Shown here piece after piece: positions 49,057 to 57,890 of a stretch of 64,000 bases of DNA. Every line of letters starts with the position of its first letter. The first letter of the stretch is position 1. Position numbers and translations under genes: made by a program. The DNA comes from Stentor coeruleus (taxonomy: Eukaryota > Ciliophora > Heterotrichea > Heterotrichida > Stentoridae), in assembly GCA_001970955.1 (NCBI GenBank), contig MPUH01000001.1, positions 62,001-126,000 on the forward strand. The letters are read 5' to 3'. Below the pieces are notes generated by a model, which saw nothing but the letters and a program-made list of their open reading frames with translations, was not told where the DNA came from and searched no databases.

Positions 49057-50556
49057 ATGGAAAGCACGAAATATTATCTAAACAAGTCATCTGTTCAATT
49101 TCCCACACTCTTACCTACTGTTAAATCTGATCCGAAAAGAAAACTAAAACTTGAGTTGAACTTAAGTTCTAAATCAATTACTACACTTAAAACACCTAAG
49201 ACAGGTTATTCTGATCAATCAGCAACACCAAAAGTAGCGTTATTCAAAGATAACAAACTAAAGCCTACATCAAAACTCATGCCTTACAAGTCACAAATGA
49301 AAACCATCTCAATCAAACCAATCGACAAAACAGAAATCCTTAAATTCCCTATAAGTTCTGAAGAATTAATCTTAGCCTCACCTAACATAGAAAGCTGGGC
49401 AATAAATGAACTTAAAGCTTATAATCAAGTCCACTACTTTTATAAAGCTTCAAAATATGCTCCAAATGACTTTGATAATGATAAAGGTGAGTATAAAATA
49501 CAATTCGGTGATGATATATTTTATAGATATGAAATATTAGAAATCCTAGGCAAAGGGAGCTTTGGACAAGTTATCAAAGTCCAAGACCATATGAAAAAAA
49601 AACCTTTAGCCCTTAAAATCATAAAAAATAGACAAAGATACACAGAGCAAGCGCATATTGAAATCGAACTATTAAAATTACTAAATGAAATGGATCCTGA
49701 ATGCAAACTCAACATCGTCCGTTTAGAAGAAAATTTCACCTTCCGAGGCCATGTTGTAATTTTTACATAGATGATAGCATTTGAACTCCTCGGGCTTAAC
49801 CTTTATGAGCTCCTTAAAAGAAACAGTTTTCGCGGACTATCAATAGCATTGATTAAAAGAATTTCCTATCAAATTTTGCAGTCATTATCATTATTAGCTA
49901 AAAACTATATAATCCACTGCGATTTAAAACCTGAAAATATTTTGCTTTCTGATTCAAACCTTATGTCAGTAAAACTTATTGATTTTGGTTCATCTTGTTA
50001 TGCAAACCAAAGAGTTTATACTTATATCCAAAGTAGATTTTATAGAGCTCCAGAAGTGATTTTAGGTATTCCATATACAAATGCTATAGATATATGGAGT
50101 TTTGGGTGTATATTAGTAGAATTATATACTGGGATTCCAATATTCCCTGCTAAAAGTGAAGAGGATCTTATTTGGTTAATCCAAGAAGTTATTGGGATAC
50201 CACCTGTTGGTTTTTTGGCTCAAGGATCTCGTTCGTGTTTATTTTTTAAAAAAAATCCTGATGAAAAAGGAAAAGTTGCAGAGAATTTAAAGAAAATTCC
50301 TGGTAATAGGAGCATTAGGTGTATATTGAAAGGTGCTGATGAGGATTTTATACAATTAATAGAAGGGTGTTTACAGTGGGAACCAAAAAATCGTATTACA
50401 GCTGTTAATGCTTTGAGGTCGATGTGGTTTCATGAAAAGTCTGAATGTAATGCTAAAACTACAGCTAGAAGGTGTAAAATTAGCATTGAAGATATTACTA
50501 AGCACACTCCACAGCTACAAAAATTTATTGCTCACAGGACTAATACCTTGAAATAA
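49057..50556 (+). CDS. DYRK-family protein kinase, class II (15-nt intron)
   Basis: Exon 1 is 49057-49755 and exon 2 is 49771-50556, giving 494 aa. Splicing joins NFTFRGHV to MIAFELLGLNLYELLKRN, exactly as in DYRK2. Motifs: NAPA/DH-type segment (ELKAYNQVHYFY, about 118-129), YRYEILEILGKGSFGQV (157-172), Lys187, HCDLKPENILL, IDFGSSC and the hallmark activation loop VYTYIQSRFYRAPEVILG, whose second Tyr is autophosphorylated during folding. Class II DYRKs phosphorylate Ser/Thr near proline and act in cell-cycle and stress control. A basic, disordered head of about 100 residues may regulate it. Confidence 0.93.
49756..49770 (+). other. 15-nt spliceosomal intron
   Basis: GTAATTTTTACATAG, nearly the same as the Myb intron. 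It ends in an in-frame TAG if retained. Confidence 0.9.
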
Positions 50557-51277
50557 TTAAGTTTAGATTTTAGGATTGAAAATATTGGCTTGGCTATTTA
50601 TGGAGATTTAAGATAAAATTTATGTTTATGGTAATAGTTGATAAGATGTTTTTTTAATAAATGATTTGTTTAGATATGGTTTTTATATGCGCATAAGGTT
50701 TATTTCTTAAAGTGCGGTTTTAAGATTATTAGGATTTTTATGAATAGTTGATGTTAAGTGATAAAAAATTGTGATAAACTAAAATTTGTTATTTTATTGG
50801 ATTTTTGATTAATTTTAGAATAGTGGCTTTAAAGTATTTAATATTATATAATCTCAAGTTTGAGAGTGTGGTTTATTTTAATCATTTATCTTATGATAAA
50901 TAGCATAAAATATCAGTAATAAAAAGACGTATATAGAACAAGCTAAAAAATTCTAAGATTTCTAATTATAGTTATTAAATCATAATCCTAGCATAACAAT
51001 ATTATCTATCTAATTAGGTTAAATCAATAGAATTCTTCCAGAACACCGCTCCAAAGACGAATTTACCAAAGAAATTGATAATTGACACAATCAAAGTAAC
51101 CTTACAAAAAAATCCTGAAACTATCCAAACCTACATAAACCCTACATGAAAGTGGTTCCAAATCCAAAAAATATCATAAAACTGTGAAACAATAATTGAT
51201 GCTGTCACAACTCTAAAGTTAAAAGGAATATCCATTTGCCTTATATAAAAAAGCAATGAGGAAATAGAAATTGTAAG
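50557..51277. other. Intergenic with a coding relic
   Basis: From 51018 to about 51275 the + strand shows a decayed coding stretch: NTAPKTNLPKKLIIDTIK and KVTLQKNPETIQTYINPT in an open run, then further coding-like sequence broken by one TGA and two TAA. Family unknown. The rest is AT-rich. Confidence 0.4.
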
Positions 51278-52339
51278 CTAAATAATCCTTACATTAAAAA
51301 AATCTTCTCTAAAAAACATAGCTAATAAACTCAGTCCTAGAAACAAATAAATGCTAATCACAGTCATTTTTTGCCATTTTATACTATTCCCAAGGGTTTT
51401 TTCAAATAAATTATTCACTTTTTCAGATACAACTTTTTCAATAACCTCAATTTTCTGATTACTTTTAATCCATTCTGGAAGTTGTGATATTTTTATAGGA
51501 GCTAAAAGTTCTTTCATATAAGCTTCCAAGCTATCCAGTTCTAATTTATCTTCTTTTAAAGCACTTTCATATTCCGCTATGAGTTTATCTAAGTACAAAG
51601 GCAAATCGTATATCCACTGTAAGGAAATAAGAATTTTCCCTTGTGTTTTTTCTGAGTTTTTAGCTTTGATTTCTAATAAATCCTCATGCAGTTCTTGATT
51701 TTCTAATGCTTGTAATGGTATAACCAGTTCTCCTATAAAATTTGTCGCTTTATTCCTTTCTGTATCCCAGACTTCAATTCTAATAATCCCATTATCATTT
51801 ACTATAGGGAAAGTAAAACTTTGATTCCATTCTGGATTTGTAGGGTTTGGTACAGGTGAAGTATCCATAGAGTTTCCATCACAAATAATCCTTACCATAG
51901 GAGCTTTATTCCCTGTAACCCCTCCTGCTTTAAGCCCTTCAGCTTTTTTCACAACAATATACAAGTTATTTTCAGCAATGTTTTGCATACTTTTAGCTTT
52001 AGCTTCTACTAAATTCCTTTGAGCATTTGTATAATTTTCACTATTTTCAGCTATTCTAGATTTAACTTGAGAAATTTGACTTGTGATGAGATTTTCAGCT
52101 TTAGAAAAGCCTTGAACGAACTCAGAAAAGTTTATAGCTGAGTTCTTGTCACGATCTATGGTTCTAAAAATCTCCCCTAAGAGTTCTTGATTGAATTCTT
52201 TACCTGATTTCTTAGATAAGTACTCGTGAAACTCGTGGAAACTTAGGTTTTGGTCTTTGTTTATGTCAATTTCACTGAAAAGCTTTTTGAGGGTTTCCAC
52301 GCGGTTTGAACCTGAAGTTACTTCCTGATAGCCATTCAT
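51278..52339 (-). CDS. EF-hand and C2 domain membrane protein
   Basis: 353 aa. Two EF hands at residues about 15-85 (DINKDQNLSFHEFHEYL; DRDKNSAINFSEFVQGF) with good calcium ligands. Then a coiled linker and a C2 domain at about 122-245 (LYIVVKKAEGLKAGGVTGNKAPMV and NPEWNQSFTFPI, with Asp residues fewer than in strong calcium binders). A C-terminal hydrophobic segment at about 327-345 (VISIYLFLGLSLLAMFF) makes it tail-anchored. A calcium-responsive membrane-contact or traffic role is plausible. The start is the ATG at 52339. Confidence 0.82.
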   Translation of the reverse strand: MNGYQEVTSGSNRVETLKKLFSEIDINKDQNLSFHEFHEYLSKKSGKEFNQELLGEIFRTIDRDKNSAINFSEFVQGFSKAENLITSQISQVKSRIAENSENYTNAQRNLVEAKAKSMQNIAENNLYIVVKKAEGLKAGGVTGNKAPMVRIICDGNSMDTSPVPNPTNPEWNQSFTFPIVNDNGIIRIEVWDTERNKATNFIGELVIPLQALENQELHEDLLEIKAKNSEKTQGKILISLQWIYDLPLYLDKLIAEYESALKEDKLELDSLEAYMKELLAPIKISQLPEWIKSNQKIEVIEKVVSEKVNNLFEKTLGNSIKWQKMTVISIYLFLGLSLLAMFFREDFFNVRII

Positions 52340-52839
52340 TATTATTAAAACGATTTAAATGTGTAACCATTAGATAGATTTAGAAAGTGATAGGTTAAAA
52401 TGATTTTTTATATATTTTGATTTTGGTTAAGGGTAAAAAGTACCTTTTTATAAGTTCGGATATGGTCTGAGGAGTCATGAGTACTGCCTACAAAACAGTA
52501 TCAGCTTCAATACTATTATTATAAATATAACAAATTTCCTTTATGATAAACCATATCTAATTTATCCCTCAAACCTACAAAGCATCTTTAACAATATTTT
52601 TTTTACACAATATATCAACCTAAGGTCTAATATTTCAAATTTACTCTTCAGTATACCTAAATCCAATTTTTTTCTATAATAAAAAACTTCCACATATCAT
52701 AAAATTCTCATAATCCTCATAGATATTATTAATTAATATCATTTACACATCTTATAATATCCTCCTAACCCCAGAAAACATTTCCTTTTTCCCGCACGCG
52801 CAATCGAAAAATTTAAATTCAGATAAAAAAAACAATAAA
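52340..52839. other. Intergenic, divergent genes
   Basis: G-biased then, from about 52500, C-biased. A short GC-richer patch near 52450-52500 has no structure I can name. Confidence 0.45.
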
Positions 52840-53478
52840 ATGTATAAAAAAAATCCTACACGTATCTCCACTGAAACAGTTTCCACACGTCCTCATTCAC
52901 TTACTTCCAACGACTTAAGCCCACACACATTAGAATTCCAAACAACTTTTCTTGAAACCCACCAGTTTTCATCTAAATTCAAAATCCTAACTTCCCAAGA
53001 TCATGAAAAAACACATAAAATAAAAGATCATATCTCATCATGTTCTAAAATCATACACATAGAACCAAATCTTCATCTTCCTTCAAAAGAAGAAGCTGAG
53101 ATAACACTTAATACTCAAAACGATTCACCTGAAAACATAGAAAAATCAAAAAAATACTATAGAAAAAAAACTAAAACATATAAAAATATTCTTGGAGATA
53201 GTATTAAAGAGCATTTTGAATCTGAAATAAGTTCTAATAGATCTTCTCTTAAACCTGGGTTAAGTTTTAATGATCAAGTTTTTGATATAAAAAAACAATT
53301 AGCGGAGGTGAGTAAAAAAGTTGTTATGGGAGAAGAGAGGATTAGTGAGAAATATTTACAAAATTATGAACTTAAGTTGACTATAATAATGCTGCAGAAT
53401 AAGTTGGAAGAGATAAAAGAAAAAAATTGTGAAAAGAAAATATTTGAAGCTAAGTGTAATAGCTGCGTTATAATTTAA
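52840..53478 (+). CDS. CaaX-box coiled-coil protein, copy 1
   Basis: 212 aa. Paralogue of the next gene: both have a Ser/Thr-rich head, a conserved IEPNLHLPSK motif (about residue 75), a basic middle, and a C-terminal coiled coil (NDQVFDIKKQLAEV onward). It ends CNSCVII, a fit to a CaaX prenylation box (Cys-Val-Ile-Ile) with a second cysteine three residues upstream that could be palmitoylated. A lipid-anchored peripheral membrane protein is expected. No wider family recognised. Confidence 0.7.
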   Translation: MYKKNPTRISTETVSTRPHSLTSNDLSPHTLEFQTTFLETHQFSSKFKILTSQDHEKTHKIKDHISSCSKIIHIEPNLHLPSKEEAEITLNTQNDSPENIEKSKKYYRKKTKTYKNILGDSIKEHFESEISSNRSSLKPGLSFNDQVFDIKKQLAEVSKKVVMGEERISEKYLQNYELKLTIIMLQNKLEEIKEKNCEKKIFEAKCNSCVII

Positions 53479-53759
53479 ATATTTTATAGGATTTGTAGTA
53501 GTGAAGTGTTTTAAGATAATATAAAAGAATTTTGATTGAAGTTGATATGATGATTTTAATATAGGTCTGAAAGTTTTTGGATAAGGTGCTAAAAGAGAGA
53601 AAATTTGTATAAAAGTTGGATAGTAGGAATTTTTTAACAGGTAATAAAGATTTCCCAATATACCTTAAACTCTTAATCCTTATCGCACAAATTCTAAGTT
53701 CATAATATTCCATCTACCCTTCAACTTATATTTTTCAAAAAAAAATCAGTTAAACCAAA

Positions 53760-54389
53760 ATGCGAATTTCAAAACAAAGACGTCCACCAAGTGATTCTTC
53801 ATCTGCACGTATTCATTCCCGGATCTTATTTGAAAGTAACACTAATACTCCTCCTCCAACATCTCCAATAAGTTCTTTAGGAACACCAAAATTCCAAGCT
53901 AAAGAGTCTTCATTCAATGACTTAGAAAAAACTCATAAACTTTCTAAAGAAAACTTTGCCCCAAATACAGTCAAACGTTTAGAACCTAATTTGCATCTTC
54001 CCCCAAGGACAGTTATAACACATACCTTTTATAGAACTGCTACAACAACCCCAGAACCTCATGAAATAACAGAAAAACACTCAAAAAAAATAAGAAAACT
54101 TACAAGAGCTCAAACAAAAACTATTAAAAGCGTAAACGATACTGAGTCAGAATCACCAAAATCATTACAAGGCAGTTTTTATAATCAAATAAAAGACTTA
54201 AAAGATCAAGTTGTTGATATACAGGAAAAAATTGTCAAAGGAGAGGATAAGATTATTGAAAAATCATTAGAGTATTATGAGTTAAAATTCACAATAGTAA
54301 AACTGCAGAACCAAATTGCTAGGATTAAACAGAAAAAAATTGAAAAACAGCTGGAAAATGCCCAGTGCAAGAATTGTATCACATTTTAA
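53760..54389 (+). CDS. CaaX-box coiled-coil protein, copy 2
   Basis: 209 aa, head-to-tail with copy 1 and 281 nt downstream. Shared blocks: LEPNLHLPPR, NQIKDLKDQVVDIQEKIVKGEDKI (copy 1 has AEVSKKVVMGEERI) and YYELKFTIVKLQNQIARIK. It ends CKNCITF, again a CxxC followed by two residues, a CaaX-like box with Phe in the last position. Overall divergence is large outside these blocks, so the tandem duplication is old. Confidence 0.7.
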   Translation: MRISKQRRPPSDSSSARIHSRILFESNTNTPPPTSPISSLGTPKFQAKESSFNDLEKTHKLSKENFAPNTVKRLEPNLHLPPRTVITHTFYRTATTTPEPHEITEKHSKKIRKLTRAQTKTIKSVNDTESESPKSLQGSFYNQIKDLKDQVVDIQEKIVKGEDKIIEKSLEYYELKFTIVKLQNQIARIKQKKIEKQLENAQCKNCITF

Positions 54390-54666
54390 TATATATAACA
54401 AAGGTAGGATAGATTTATAACAAATTTTAATATAAGTTATTGAATACAAATGCTATAATTTTTCAATATAAAATTTGAATATTAAAGGTTAACTGATGAG
54501 TATTTATTAGATATAATATTAGTTATTATTATATAAACTTTATTATAAATATAAGTTTCTTTACTCTATTTTGAATTCTACATAAATATTATTTAAACTA
54601 AATTTATAATAATATATGATATCGTATATACATTTATAATTATTTTTTTTTCATTACTATCTAATC

Positions 54667-55917
54667 TTAAAAGCTCTGGGCTGTTGTCAAATACACAATA
54701 ATGGCTAATATAACTGAGCATATAACACTTCTCATCCAAAAAGTATACTCTTCATCAGCTTTATCTTGTATTTCCGTAACTTCCTCATAATCATTCATAA
54801 CTTCTTGTATGCATTGATATAATAATTTCCTATTGAAGTTCCCTTTATTAAAGCATTTACTGATCAAAGACCTTTTAGCAGACTCAAACCTTAATTGATT
54901 AAGTTGTAAAGATAAATCAATACCTGCTGATTTCGCATGAGAAAGCATAATCTCATCATTATCTGTTGGTTTTATACCTTTAAGTTTATGCATTTCTATA
55001 CTAATCCGTTGTACTTCTTCCCTTTCACTCAAAACTTTCGCATAAGTTTCAGTATCTTTATAAAAAACAATCATCTTCATATATTTCTCATCAAGTTTCT
55101 GAATAACATTAAGTTCTAAATCAAAATTATTCTTTGCTTTAATCGTAACATCTGTTGTAAACTCAGCAAAAAACATAGAAAAAAGCTGACACTTGTCCTG
55201 CTGCATTTTAAAAATTGTCTGTTCAAACCCTTTCCTCAACTCAGCATATTTTTTATCAATTGCCAATACTCCAGACAACAAAGGGAAAAATTCACACAAG
55301 TCTTGATACTGCGTTTCAATATTACCCAGTTTACAATATAACAAAACAACCCGAATTTCTTTATTATTGACAAAGCTTTGTGCTTCTTGAAGGATTAACT
55401 CAGCTTCAGCGAAATGTTTCATTTTACAAAGGGTTATAGCGTAATTGATAAGTAGTTTTTGTATCAGCCCATTTTTAGCTGGTTTGTCATCATTTTCACA
55501 AGGGGTATCAACAATTGTTATAGTTTCATCATCAGAGAACTCAGCGTATTTAAATAAACCAAAAGCATGCTCATAACATAGACAAGCTCGATCGAAACGA
55601 GATTTGTTGTAGTTTTTGTTCCCGCATTCTCTTAGTTCATTTACTATTGCAGCTTTAGAAAGAAAGTCTTGGGTTCGATATCTTGTTATGTAAGTATGAT
55701 GAAATAATGAGTTCTTGTATATAAAATCTAAAGCTTTTAAAGGGTTACTCTTGGTCAGTGAAAACTTAAAAAATAGGTCATCGTATGGGGATTTGTAAGG
55801 GATTGGAAAGCTACGATCTGATAAGACTAAACTGGGATCGGTTGCTGGAGGTGAGGGGTTGTTTGAAAATGGTTCTTTGCTTGGTTTCCGGTTTAGCAAA
55901 AATGGGCAGCCTGACAT
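54667..55917 (-). CDS. TPR-like, tail-anchored protein
   Basis: 416 aa. Residues about 85-215 look like tetratricopeptide repeats (ELRECGNKNYNKSRFDRACL, KLLINYAITLCKMKHFAEAE). The remainder is helical, ending in a hydrophobic segment (about 392-411, SVICSVILAIIVYLTTAQSF) that makes it tail-anchored, probably in ER or mitochondrial outer membrane. The layout recalls FKBP8-like or TOM-associated TPR proteins without the peptidyl-prolyl isomerase. The N-terminus is Pro/Ser-rich. The start is the ATG at 55917. Confidence 0.7.
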   Translation of the reverse strand: MSGCPFLLNRKPSKEPFSNNPSPPATDPSLVLSDRSFPIPYKSPYDDLFFKFSLTKSNPLKALDFIYKNSLFHHTYITRYRTQDFLSKAAIVNELRECGNKNYNKSRFDRACLCYEHAFGLFKYAEFSDDETITIVDTPCENDDKPAKNGLIQKLLINYAITLCKMKHFAEAELILQEAQSFVNNKEIRVVLLYCKLGNIETQYQDLCEFFPLLSGVLAIDKKYAELRKGFEQTIFKMQQDKCQLFSMFFAEFTTDVTIKAKNNFDLELNVIQKLDEKYMKMIVFYKDTETYAKVLSEREEVQRISIEMHKLKGIKPTDNDEIMLSHAKSAGIDLSLQLNQLRFESAKRSLISKCFNKGNFNRKLLYQCIQEVMNDYEEVTEIQDKADEEYTFWMRSVICSVILAIIVYLTTAQSF

Positions 55918-56824
55918 TGGAAATTTTATATCATGGTTTAAAAAAACACTTTGATAATGTGGTTTGAGATACTGTTGGAATTGGAATTATGGGGATTTTG
56001 ATGAGAGAATTGGATGGGAGTTAGTTTTTGGATGAAGTTGATTTGAGGGAAGATGTTGGAGGATATTGTAGAGAAATTATGATTTTTTGATTGCGGAATA
56101 AAAATTTGGCTTGCAGGTTTGAAAATGGAATATGACTAAATAATGTAAGTAAAAGGTTTTTTGGGATTTAAGATCAAATGAAGGAATATGTGATGAAATA
56201 GTATAAATTATAGTTTGAAGGAAGTAAAATTTTTTTTTTTTTGGATATAATTGAAATATATTACTGGTAAGAAGATTAAATATAGTTTTTATCTGTAAGA
56301 CTGTATTTTTCAAGAACTTTATTAAAGGAAAAGTTTAGTTTATATTTTAATTATAATTCTAGAGGATTTCAAAGTATTGAAATAATGCTTTTTTATTTTC
56401 TGTTGTAATTAAATACTTAATCAATCCTACCCTTTTTTCTTTGCAAGCTTTAAATATAAAAATCCTAGGTTTCAAATTTACTTTATAATCTATCCAAGTC
56501 TTTACACCTATTTTCTATCAAATCCTTTCAATTAATATTCCTGTCTTTAATTTCCAAAAATGACACAATTATTTATAATAATAAAATATCCATACTATAT
56601 TCACAATATTTTTGCTATCAGCTTCATCTAAAGAATCTATCAAAATCTCCTTACATCCTAAAATCTATATAAATTTAAAAGTTAAAAACCTCATTATTAT
56701 AACTAATCCCTATAATAATTATAATTATCCCATGAAATCCATTATTTATAATACTCTAAACTCAAGCCGATCCCTAAACCTAACCATAATTTCTCATTAC
56801 TTTTTATAATAAAAATCTAACCCT
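55918..56824. other. Intergenic, divergent genes
   Basis: About 900 nt. G-rich to about 56200, then C-rich from about 56400 to the next start. Open frames inside are low-complexity and unlikely to be genes. Confidence 0.5.
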
Positions 56825-57424
56825 ATGAAACTCTATAACCTTGTAGTAATTGGAGAGCCTGAAGTTGGTAAAACCAGTCTGATTTCTAGTTTTATATCTG
56901 ATTACAGCATAAAATGTTATAAGTCAGAATTAGTTTCTGGTCTGCAAACATGTATAGTGAAAATAAATACAGATATTGAAATCAAAGTCCAAATTTACGA
57001 TATGACAACTAATGATCGCTCAATTTTACTTACAAATCAACACTTACCTTCAGCCCATGGGATAATTATTGTCTATGATATAACAAATGATCAAACCTTC
57101 AATTCTTGTAAAAACATAACAAAAAAGCTTATTTCTTGTATAAATTCGAATAGAAATATGATGATTGTTGGGAATAAACTTGATAAAAATGATGTGAGAA
57201 AAGTTGAAAGAGCTTCAGCTGAACTGTTTGCACAACAAAATTCCTGTATTTTTAATGAATCTTCAGCAGTAACAGGTGAAGGAGTTAAAGAGGTTTTTGA
57301 AGAAATTGTCTTTAGTATTTATAAGGATTGGGATAGGATATTTGATAGACCGAAAACAAATTATTACTTTGCCTTAGCTTTGACGGTGATTATATGTGCT
57401 GTTGTTATTATTTGGTTTGTTTAG
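56825..57424 (+). CDS. Ras-superfamily small GTPase with C-terminal TM anchor and altered G3
   Basis: 199 aa. G1 GEPEVGKTS (10-18), G4 NKLD and G5 ESSAVTG are sound. The G3 box, normally DTAGQE, reads DMTTND, losing both the glycine and the catalytic glutamine, so intrinsic hydrolysis should be poor. Instead of a prenylated C-terminus, the protein ends in a hydrophobic helix (about 180-199, FALALTVIICAVVIIWFV). This is unusual for Rab/Ras but is seen in a few membrane-anchored GTPases such as Miro. The core is Rab-like in length. Confidence 0.82.
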   Translation: MKLYNLVVIGEPEVGKTSLISSFISDYSIKCYKSELVSGLQTCIVKINTDIEIKVQIYDMTTNDRSILLTNQHLPSAHGIIIVYDITNDQTFNSCKNITKKLISCINSNRNMMIVGNKLDKNDVRKVERASAELFAQQNSCIFNESSAVTGEGVKEVFEEIVFSIYKDWDRIFDRPKTNYYFALALTVIICAVVIIWFV

Positions 57425-57890
57425 TAATAATGGTGATGGAGAAAAATTTAATAGAGTAAGTAATAGGGAAATATTGTAAATAAAAACACTAAGAAAAGAT
57501 AAATCATGGTTTGATTTAAGTATTTATTTTTTTGCATCTGGTTATTGAGCTAATGTAAATAAAATGATATTAAAAAATAATTTAGGCATTTTCTTGATAA
57601 AAGTATGTATTAGTCTTTTCTTTAAGGGCATGGATCAGCTAAACTTTTGTAAATTTTTCTAAAAATAGGAAAATCTTATTATAGCATAGCTAGAAAGTAT
57701 TCGAATCTTTATTCCCACTGAAAATCAAATTGCTTCAATATGCTTGCATTTTATATTAGGAAAACATCGGAAATATTATCTTAATTTTCTGAGTTCTTCT
57801 ATATTAATATAATAATTTAGAAATCATATAAAATATATACTTAAAAGTACGAAAATATTATGCAAACTGATTTGATAATACTGCTTAAAT
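57425..57890. other. Intergenic
   Basis: AT-rich. Nothing recognised. Confidence 0.45.

Noticed and set aside
56077-56313. Minus-strand open frame in the spacer
   Set aside because: Low-complexity sequence in the G-biased upstream flank of the TPR-like gene; no motif.
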